Shown: positions 20,104-26,103 of the stretch, in pieces
Layout: every line of letters begins with the position of its first letter
How positions within the stretch are numbered: the stretch's first letter is position 1
Origin: an uncultured Clostridia bacterium
GTDB taxonomy: Bacteria > Bacillota > Clostridia > TANB77 > CAG-508
Reading direction: 5' to 3'
Length of the DNA: 26,103 bases
Assembly (NCBI GenBank): GCA_948517135.1
Contig: CAORJJ010000014.1
Location: forward strand, 1-26,103
The notes under the pieces: model-generated
Told to the model about the DNA's origin: nothing
The model's input: the letters and a program-made list of their open reading frames with translations, nothing else
The model's database searches: none
Program-made: the position numbers and the translations under genes

Positions 20104-22140
20104 ATGGCAAACACTGATGTACGTTTATCACAATCTTCCACAGACATGATGCATGAAATCCTTGAGGACATGCGGAATTACAATTTCGATTCTGTAAATT
20201 TCGCAATGCTTCTTTATGGAGTTATGAATGCATCCGAGGAAAAAGACGGCGGTAGCGTTCTTGAAAACTACATTTGCAGTCAGGATGTATATCCTATGGA
20301 CATTGAGGATTCTCTCAGTCTGATGATTACAGACTACTGTGCAAAACTTCAGGATGAATATGAGAAAACACATCCGAAGAAAAAAGAAGTTAAGAACGCA
20401 AAATCAAGTAGTTCTAACTCTTCCAAAAAGAAAAGTGGTTCGAAAAAAGATGAAACAAAAAAAGAGCCTGCACCACAGATTTCTGACATTTCAAGTACTT
20501 TGATTTTTAAAGACTTCGAAGGTAAAGAGCTACGTGTCCCAGTAAACAGTGAAGTTGAATATGTCTACGAGAAATTGCTCGACATTATCGAAAAATTTTC
20601 CGTTACTGAACTTGAACCTGTTCATTTCACAGTTGCCATGTTCCAGGTAGAGCACAAGGAATTCAAGCACTACTTAAAAGAAATCAATGTGAACTACCTT
20701 GATGCAAAAAAATATTTCAAACCAGAGCGCATTCTTCGGCTTGGCTCTATCCCCTTCGTTCTTGCAGGATTTTTAAATACTGTAAACGATAAGATAGATG
20801 CTGAAAAGCCTTGCGAAATCTTAAAGCGTGATAACGAAGCTGAATTGCTTTGGAATATCATGCTTAAGAAAAATAAGCGTAATGCTGTTATCGTGGGCGA
20901 AGCTGGTGTTGGAAAAACAGCCTTGGTTGAAAAAATCACCTATGATGTAAACAAAGGAACTTGTCCGAAAGAATTTGAGAAATTCAAAGTTATTTCTCTT
21001 GATGTTAATTCCCTTATTGCTGGAACTTCTTACAGAGGTGATGCAGAAGAACGAATTAAAGATGTCATTGACTTTCTTGAAAATAACGATGATGTAATTC
21101 TTTTCATTGATGAGGTTCACACTATCCTTGGTGCTGGTTCCTGTTTCGAAGGTGAAATGGATTTAGCAAATGCTTTGAAACCTATTCTTGCTCGTGGTGA
21201 TACCATTGTAATCGGTGCAACCACTGAGGAGGAGTATGAAAAGTATTTCAAAAGAGATGCCGCGCTTTCCAGACGTTTTGAAAAAGTCGAAGTGAAAGAG
21301 CCTATGGCAAAAGATGTTTACCCGATGATTAAGAATAAGCTTCAGGTACTTTCTGAGTTCCATGGAGTGAAAATTACTCGTCATATTGTTCAGTATGCAA
21401 TTATGATTGCAAGCTGCTTTGCTTTTGAAAAGAAAAATCCTGATAAAACTTTGGATTTGATTGATAGAGCAATGGTAGCAGCAAAAAGAGAAGGAAAAAC
21501 TTACGTTGACAAACCTTCCATTCTCAAAAACTTTGGCATTTTCTTCAAGATGTGGAACAACATGTCCACTCAAACCAAGCTGGAAACTGCATATCATGAG
21601 GCAGGTCATTATATTGCTGGAAAAGCATGTGGCAAACTGATTCGGAATAACTGGCAAGCTGTTTCCATTATGCCTGCTGAAGACTATCTCGGAATAACTG
21701 TTTTTGAATATGATGAAACCAAAGTTCCTTTCTGCAATATCGACTACTTTATCGATGAAATTGCCTTTTATTTAGCAGGAAGAGTTGCTGAAAATATCTT
21801 CACCAACAGTTTTACCAGTGGCGCATCTGCTGATTTGGATTATTCTACCAAAAGAGCATTTGAGATAATCACGAAATTTGGTATGGGTACTAATTCTATC
21901 ACAAATCGTATCTACCTCAACACTGAAAACTATCCAATGTTTTCTGAAAAGACAATGGATATTATCAATGAGGAAGTAACCAAGCTCATGAATACTGCTT
22001 ATAGCCGTGCTGAGCAATTACTCGAAGAAAACAGAGATATTCTCGAGGCAATTGTTCCTGCGCTTTTGGAAAAGCATATTATGAGCGAAACAGAGCTGGA
22101 TAAAATCTGGCAAGATGTTGTAAGTAAACGTAACGCATAA
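20104..22140 (+). CDS. Clp-type AAA+ ATPase fused to FtsH-type (M41) zinc protease
   Basis: A 678-residue protein of unusual make-up. Residues 1-90 and about 146-205 look like Clp N-type helical domains, joined by a Lys/Ser-rich linker (92-125). A Clp D1-type ATPase follows: Walker A GEAGVGKT (265-272), the pore-loop Tyr in SYRGDAEER (Y310), Walker B LFIDE (333-337), GATTEEEYEKYF, Arg fingers in ALSRRFE (390-391), and a D1 lid with NPDKTLDLIDRA. Then, from about 490, an M41 peptidase as in FtsH: HEAGH (498-502), LAGRVAENI, and the third zinc ligand in SADLD (577 or 579). There is no second ATPase ring and no membrane helix, so it should be a soluble ATP-driven protease. Start is ATG 20104 with AAGGAGG at 9 nt. 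CGN Arg codons and richer GC than the neighbours suggest transfer. Confidence 0.88.
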   Translation: MANTDVRLSQSSTDMMHEILEDMRNYNFDSVNFAMLLYGVMNASEEKDGGSVLENYICSQDVYPMDIEDSLSLMITDYCAKLQDEYEKTHPKKKEVKNAKSSSSNSSKKKSGSKKDETKKEPAPQISDISSTLIFKDFEGKELRVPVNSEVEYVYEKLLDIIEKFSVTELEPVHFTVAMFQVEHKEFKHYLKEINVNYLDAKKYFKPERILRLGSIPFVLAGFLNTVNDKIDAEKPCEILKRDNEAELLWNIMLKKNKRNAVIVGEAGVGKTALVEKITYDVNKGTCPKEFEKFKVISLDVNSLIAGTSYRGDAEERIKDVIDFLENNDDVILFIDEVHTILGAGSCFEGEMDLANALKPILARGDTIVIGATTEEEYEKYFKRDAALSRRFEKVEVKEPMAKDVYPMIKNKLQVLSEFHGVKITRHIVQYAIMIASCFAFEKKNPDKTLDLIDRAMVAAKREGKTYVDKPSILKNFGIFFKMWNNMSTQTKLETAYHEAGHYIAGKACGKLIRNNWQAVSIMPAEDYLGITVFEYDETKVPFCNIDYFIDEIAFYLAGRVAENIFTNSFTSGASADLDYSTKRAFEIITKFGMGTNSITNRIYLNTENYPMFSEKTMDIINEEVTKLMNTAYSRAEQLLEENRDILEAIVPALLEKHIMSETELDKIWQDVVSKRNA

Positions 22141-22166
22141 GTCACAATAATTTGTAAGCTTCACAA

Positions 22167-22196
22167 AAAAGGGATGGACTAAAGTCCATCCCTTTT
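22167..22196. terminator. bidirectional terminator between convergent genes
   Basis: GGGATGGAC (22171-22179), loop TAAA, GTCCATCCC (22184-22192), flanked by A and T runs on either side, so it can end both the protease gene (plus) and tcdA (minus). Confidence 0.88.
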
Positions 22197-22211
22197 CGAT
22201 TTTATGAAATT

Positions 22212-22913
22212 TCATTTTATAATATCTTTTATTACTTCTCCTGCAATTATTAATCCTGCAACCGAAGGAACAAATGATATACTTGCTGGTACTCGTTTTC
22301 TTTCAGAACTATCTCTTGTAGATACATGTATTGGCTCTTCTTTTGAATAAACAACTTTTAATTTTTTTATATCTCTATTTTTTAATTCTTTTCTCATTAC
22401 TTTAGCAAGTGGACATACCGAAGTTTTGTAAATATCTGTTACTTCAAATCTTGTAGGATCTAATTTATTTCCTGTTCCCATGCTAGATATAATTGGAATA
22501 TTTAATTTATCTGCTCTTACAATTAATTCAATTTTGGCTGTAACTGTATCTATTGCATCTACAATATATGAAATTGAATTATCTAATTTTATACTAGTAT
22601 TCTCTGGTTCAAAAAATTCTTTATAAACTTCCACTTTTGCATTTGGATTTATTGATAATATTCTTTCTTTGCACACTTCTACCTTATCTTTTCCTACTGT
22701 ATTATGTGTTGCTATTAATTGTCTGTTTAAATTTGTTATATCAACAACATCTGAATCTACTAATATGAAATTTTGGATTCCAGCTCTTACTAAACCTTCT
22801 ATTACAAAAGATCCAACTCCACCAATTCCAAATACAGCTACTTTTGAATTATTTAATTTTTCAATAGCTTCTTTTCCAATTATTAATTCTGTTCTTGAAA
22901 ACTGTTCCAGCAT
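22212..22913 (-). CDS. tcdA: tRNA threonylcarbamoyladenosine dehydratase
   Basis: A 233-residue E1-like (ThiF/MoeB fold) enzyme of the TcdA/CsdL group, which uses ATP to cyclise t6A37 to ct6A in ANN-decoding tRNAs. The nucleotide-binding loop GIGGVGSFVIEGLVRAG (34-50) is followed by DSDVVDITNLNRQ, the adenylation Arg/Asp set, and KVEVCKERI. VCPLAKVMRKELK and the C-terminal PSVAGLIIAGEVIKDI are typical of TcdA rather than ThiF. It starts 12 bp after copA, with its GGAGGT ribosome site between the genes, so it is likely read from the csoR promoter too. That is an odd partner for copper genes. Confidence 0.88.
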   Translation of the reverse strand: MLEQFSRTELIIGKEAIEKLNNSKVAVFGIGGVGSFVIEGLVRAGIQNFILVDSDVVDITNLNRQLIATHNTVGKDKVEVCKERILSINPNAKVEVYKEFFEPENTSIKLDNSISYIVDAIDTVTAKIELIVRADKLNIPIISSMGTGNKLDPTRFEVTDIYKTSVCPLAKVMRKELKNRDIKKLKVVYSKEEPIHVSTRDSSERKRVPASISFVPSVAGLIIAGEVIKDIIK

Positions 22914-22925
22914 TTTGCACCTCCT

Positions 22926-23132
22926 TTATTTTATATCTATAACTTCAAAACCCGCATCTTCAATAACTGATTTTATTTTATCATTTTCAATTTCTTTACT
23001 ATATTCAATTACTGCATTTTTATTTTCTAAATTTACTTCTACACTAGTTATTCCTTCTATTGAATTTAATGCTTTTTCAACACTCATTTTGCAATGATTG
23101 CATTGCATTCCTTCTATTGATATTGTTTTCAT
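22926..23132 (-). CDS. possible internal start: free CopZ-like copper chaperone
   Basis: In frame with copA, ATG 23132 would give a 68-residue HMA protein, MKTISIEGMQCNHCKMSVEK and onward, the size and sequence type of CopZ. AGAGGAGG (23148-23141) lies 8 nt before it, as good as any start in the window, and encodes the Glu-Glu-Val just before the domain. So either copA and a former copZ fused by loss of the stop codon, or one gene deliberately makes both the fused and the free form. E. coli makes an ATPase and a chaperone from copA by frameshifting, so the outcome has a precedent, though by another mechanism. Confidence 0.5.
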   Translation of the reverse strand: MKTISIEGMQCNHCKMSVEKALNSIEGITSVEVNLENKNAVIEYSKEIENDKIKSVIEDAGFEVIDIK

Positions 23133-25559
23133 AATTTTTACCTCCTCTATTTTTTTATTAACTTTAATATCACATTTATCATTCATACAATTTTGTACAT
23201 CAACATGTTTATTTTTGAAATATCTCAATCTAAGAGCATTAGTTACAACACATACTGAACTTAAACTCATTGCAGTTGCACCTATCATTGGATTTAATTT
23301 TAGTCCAAAATTTAAGAAAAATACTCCTGCAGCTACTGGTATTCCTATAATATTATAGAAAAATGCCCAAAATAAATTCATTTTTATATTTCTTATAACA
23401 GCCTTACTTAAAGATATTGCTGTATCTACTTCCGATAAACTATTTTTCATTAATACAACATCTGCTGATTCAATTGCAATATCTGTTCCAGAGCCAATTG
23501 CCAAACCTACATCTGCTTTTACTAATGCTGGAGAATCGTTTATTCCATCACCTACAAAAGCTACTTTTTTTCCTGCATCTTGAAGTTTAGAAACTTCTTT
23601 TTCTTTATCTTGTGGTAATACTTCAGAAATTACTTTATCAATTCCTACTTCTTTGGCAATTGATTCTGCAACTAATTTATTATCTCCAGTAATCATAAAA
23701 ACTTCTTTTTTCTGTTTTTTCAAATTTTCTATTGCCATTTTACTTGCTGGTTTTACAGTATCACTAACTACAATTACTCCTAATAAATTATTTTCTTTTG
23801 CAAAATACAAGCAAATCTTTCCTTGACTTGATAATTCTTTTACTTTCTCATCATAGTCTTTTGTATTTATATTATTTTCTTTCATAAAAGCTAAATTACC
23901 ACCATAATACTTTACACCTTCTATCTTTCCTTTTACACCTCTTCCAGAAACAGCTAAAAATTCCTCTACATTTTCAAGTTCTATATTATTTTCTTCAGCT
24001 TTTTGAATTAGTGCTTCTGCCAAAGGATGTTCTGAATTTTTTTCTAAACTTGAAGCTATTTTTAATAAATTGTTTTCTGATGCAATATTATTATTAATAT
24101 TTCCAACAAATTTTATTTTTCCATTTCCAATTTGACTTTCTTGCATAATTTGCAAATTTGTTATTATTTCTACTACTTTAGGCTTACCTCTAGTAATAGT
24201 ACCTGTTTTATCTAAAACAACTGTATCCACTAAATGAAGTAATTCCAAGCTCTCTGCTGATTTGAATAAAATTCCATTTTCAGCACCTTTTCCAGTTCCA
24301 ACCATAATTGCAACAGGAGTTGCTAAGCCAAGTGCACAAGGACAAGAAATTACTAAAACAGCAATTCCTATACTTAATGCAAACTCAAAACTTTGACCTT
24401 GGAAAACCCAAAATATTGTAGCCAAAACTGCAATAGATATTACTATTGGAACAAATACTCCAGAAACTTTATCTGCTAGTCGAGATATTGGAGCTTTTGA
24501 ATTACTTGCCTCTTCTACTAATTTTATAATTTGTGAAAGAGTAGTATCTTCTCCAACCTTTGTTGCTTTAACTTTTAAATACCCATTTTTATTTATTGTT
24601 CCAGAAACAACATTATCCCCTATATTCTTTTCAACTGGTATACTTTCTCCAGTAATACTTGATTGATCTATTGAAGATTTTCCTTCAATTATTACTCCAT
24701 CTATTGGAACACTACTTCCAGGCTTTATTATAACTATATCATCTTTTGATATTTCATTAATACCAACTTCTATTTCTTTATTATCTTTTAATATAATTGC
24801 TGTTTTTGGTGCTAAATTTATTAATTTTGAAATAGCATCACCTGTTTTTCCTTTAGATTTTGTTTCTAAGTATTTTCCTATTGTTATTAAAGTAAGAATT
24901 GTTCCAGCTGATTCAAAATATAAATCCATTCTAAATTGATCTACTAATTCCAAATTTCCATGACCTAAGCCATAACCTATCATATAAATAGCATATACTC
25001 CATAAGCAATAGCTGCTGTTGAACCAATTGCCACTAGTGAATCCATATTAGGACTTCTTTTAAATAATTTTTTAAAACCATTTATAAAATATGCTCTATT
25101 AACATACATGATTGGTAAAAGTAATAATACCTGAGTTAACGCAAATGTAATAGAATTTTCTGAACCATCAAATAAATTACTAATTATCTCTGGTACTGTA
25201 ATATTAAATAATTTAAATATCATATGATGCATTGCAACAATCATTAATGGTATCCAAAAACAAATAGAAATTATTAATCTTTTTTTCATTCCACTAATAA
25301 TATCACTATTATTAACTTTTTTACTATCTTCTACATTTTTATTTTCTGAATTTGTAGAAGCTCCATAACCTGCGTCTACAACAGCTGAAATTATTTTCTC
25401 ATTGTCCAATTTATTTTCTTCATATTCGACTACCATATTATTAGAAAGTAAATTAACATTAACAGATTTTACTCCGTCTAATTTTTCAACTGCTTTATTA
25501 ACATGAGCTTGACAACTACTACAAGTCATTCCTTGAATATTAAACTTAACTTTCTTCAT
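22926..25559 (-). CDS. copA: copper-translocating P1B-type ATPase with C-terminal chaperone domain
   Basis: An 877-residue Cu+ exporter of the cytoplasmic membrane. Domains in order: N-terminal HMA (GMTCSSC, C13 and C16), eight membrane helices, the TGES actuator loop (303-306), the Cu+ site CPC (406-408), the phosphorylated Asp in DKTGT (450-454), the SEHPLAEA nucleotide site, GDGIND, and a second HMA at the very C-terminus (CNHC, C820 and C823). The nucleotide domain has an insertion of about 25 residues before the HP motif (QIGNGKIKFVGNINN). The C-terminal HMA begins at an internal Met with a strong ribosome site, so a separate chaperone may be made. It follows csoR by 47 bp under a copper-responsive promoter. 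GGAGG precedes the ATG. Confidence 0.95.
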   Translation of the reverse strand: MKKVKFNIQGMTCSSCQAHVNKAVEKLDGVKSVNVNLLSNNMVVEYEENKLDNEKIISAVVDAGYGASTNSENKNVEDSKKVNNSDIISGMKKRLIISICFWIPLMIVAMHHMIFKLFNITVPEIISNLFDGSENSITFALTQVLLLLPIMYVNRAYFINGFKKLFKRSPNMDSLVAIGSTAAIAYGVYAIYMIGYGLGHGNLELVDQFRMDLYFESAGTILTLITIGKYLETKSKGKTGDAISKLINLAPKTAIILKDNKEIEVGINEISKDDIVIIKPGSSVPIDGVIIEGKSSIDQSSITGESIPVEKNIGDNVVSGTINKNGYLKVKATKVGEDTTLSQIIKLVEEASNSKAPISRLADKVSGVFVPIVISIAVLATIFWVFQGQSFEFALSIGIAVLVISCPCALGLATPVAIMVGTGKGAENGILFKSAESLELLHLVDTVVLDKTGTITRGKPKVVEIITNLQIMQESQIGNGKIKFVGNINNNIASENNLLKIASSLEKNSEHPLAEALIQKAEENNIELENVEEFLAVSGRGVKGKIEGVKYYGGNLAFMKENNINTKDYDEKVKELSSQGKICLYFAKENNLLGVIVVSDTVKPASKMAIENLKKQKKEVFMITGDNKLVAESIAKEVGIDKVISEVLPQDKEKEVSKLQDAGKKVAFVGDGINDSPALVKADVGLAIGSGTDIAIESADVVLMKNSLSEVDTAISLSKAVIRNIKMNLFWAFFYNIIGIPVAAGVFFLNFGLKLNPMIGATAMSLSSVCVVTNALRLRYFKNKHVDVQNCMNDKCDIKVNKKIEEVKIMKTISIEGMQCNHCKMSVEKALNSIEGITSVEVNLENKNAVIEYSKEIENDKIKSVIEDAGFEVIDIK

Positions 25560-25606
25560 TTTTCCTCCAATTTATTTTCTTTAAAATTACTTTTTTATTA
25601 GTAAAT

Positions 25607-25918
25607 TTATTGTAATTTTTTTATTAAAAGCATTACATCATCTAATATCTCCAAATTTCCATTTTGTATATCATGAGCAACACATGATTTCAAATGCCCT
25701 TCTAGCATTTGATTTCCTAAACTTTGCAGTGCCTTATTTACTGCTGCAATCTGAACTAATATATCACCACAATATCTATCATTTGCAACCATTTGATTTA
25801 TACCTCTGATTTGGCCTTCTATAATATTTAATCTTTTAGTTAGATTTTTTTTTACTTCTTCGCTTCTTTTGGTGCTTCTAATATTTTCTTTATTACTTTC
25901 ACAACATTTCTTTTCCAT
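25607..25918 (-). CDS. csoR: CsoR-type copper-sensing repressor
   Basis: A 103-residue all-helical repressor of the CsoR/RcnR family. The Cu+ ligands C50, H75 and C79 (RYCGD, EGHLKSC) are all present, matching copper CsoR rather than the Ni/Co or formaldehyde branches. RLNIIEGQIRGI is the DNA-binding start. The N-terminus has an extra CC (5-6). It heads the unit csoR-copA-tcdA and should repress its own promoter: apo-protein binds the GC-rich palindrome, Cu+ releases it. GAGGTGAT precedes the ATG. Confidence 0.92.
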   Translation of the reverse strand: MEKKCCESNKENIRSTKRSEEVKKNLTKRLNIIEGQIRGINQMVANDRYCGDILVQIAAVNKALQSLGNQMLEGHLKSCVAHDIQNGNLEILDDVMLLIKKLQ

Positions 25919-25936
25919 ATTATCACCTCGTTAATT

Positions 25937-25965
25937 ATTATATACCCCATAGGGGTATGTGTCAA
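25937..25965 (-). promoter_or_regulatory. csoR-copA promoter with embedded CsoR operator
   Basis: Minus strand TTGACA (25965-25960), 17-nt spacer, TATAAT (25942-25937): full consensus. The palindrome ATACCCC-ATA-GGGGTAT (25942-25958) fills the spacer and is the known CsoR operator type. Bound repressor would block polymerase directly. Confidence 0.9.
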
Positions 25966-25975
25966 TATAAAAAAG

Positions 25976-25999
25976 AAAGAATATTATTCAATATTCTTT
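25976..25999 (-). terminator. terminator of the gene entering from the right edge
   Basis: AAAGAATATT (25976-25985) and AATATTCTTT (25990-25999) form a 10-bp stem with loop ATTC; the minus strand continues into CTTTTTT. It overlaps the stop codon of the partial gene and lies just ahead of the csoR promoter. Confidence 0.7.
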
Positions 26000-26103
26000 T
26001 CTATTTTTTTCTCTAATCTTTCTTCATAGTCATCTAAAAAATGATATGTGTTTTCTCCTCTTTTATACGAAATTATTGTATCTAAATTAACATTTTGAAC
26101 ACT
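25984..26103 (-). CDS. C-terminal end of an unidentified protein (partial)
   Basis: An open frame enters at the right edge and ends TAA at 25986-25984, leaving 39 residues. The sequence ends with a charged helix (FLDDYEERLEKKIEKNIE type). A terminator follows at once. Too little is present to name the family. Confidence 0.6.
   Translation of the reverse strand, partial: SVQNVNLDTIISYKRGENTYHFLDDYEERLEKKIEKNIE

Noticed and set aside
19977..20373. Two minus-strand open frames covering the protease promoter and 5' end
   Set aside because: They lack ribosome sites and family features, and overlap a consensus promoter and a well-supported coding region.

Overview
The window looks like chromosome of an AT-rich, endospore-forming Clostridia-type Firmicute, probably an anaerobe of the gut type. 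I infer this from strong AGGAGG ribosome sites, spore genes (the GPR protease and a YtxC-like protein), a flavodiiron protein, a CsoR copper switch, and intergenic DNA that is nearly all A and T. No rRNA, tRNA, CRISPR array, transposase or phage structural gene was seen. All genes except the first (GT4) and the Clp/FtsH-type protease lie on the minus strand.

Layout. 1-1592: a GT4 glycosyltransferase. 1608-2112: a single hypothetical gene with its own promoter and terminators. 2135-6321: housekeeping and spore block (traX-like, yqeY, ytxC-like, a membrane-anchored protein, gpr, yebC), with two copies of one hairpin terminator. 6421-8581: a GNAT gene remnant, an M20 peptidase, a DapF/CntK-like racemase, and a 5' leader that encodes a short peptide with three consecutive His codons followed by mutually exclusive RNA hairpins. 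8582-9118: a YfcE-type phosphodiesterase. 9182-12392: two transcription units for nucleotide/ADP-ribose chemistry (PARG-type macrodomain hydrolase; NMN-adenylyltransferase/Nudix-like protein; DHH phosphoesterase; small unknown). 12398-17254: a tandem DUF305 protein, a heterodimeric ABC exporter and two small unknown proteins. 17377-19978: a CNNM/CorC membrane protein and the flavodiiron protein. 20040-22196: a soluble Clp-type AAA+ ATPase fused to an FtsH-type zinc protease. 22212-25965: copper operon csoR-copA(copZ)-tcdA. 25984-26103: the tail of one more gene.

Two things stand out. First, the racemase/M20 pair sits behind what looks like a ribosome-mediated attenuator that reads histidine codons. 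The racemase resembles the staphylopine histidine racemase CntK more than DapF, so leader and enzyme independently point to histidine. Second, the Clp D1 ATPase fused to an M41 peptidase, with no membrane segment, is an unusual protease design. It and the ADP-ribose genes use more CGN arginine codons and GC-rich codons than their neighbours and have near-consensus promoters and their own terminators, which suggests separately acquired cassettes.

The copper operon is easy to read: the CsoR operator fills the 17-nt spacer of a consensus promoter, and copA carries an in-frame C-terminal chaperone domain with its own strong internal ribosome site, so a free CopZ-like protein could also be made. 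All functions are inferred from sequence recognition by eye; no database search or folding program was run.
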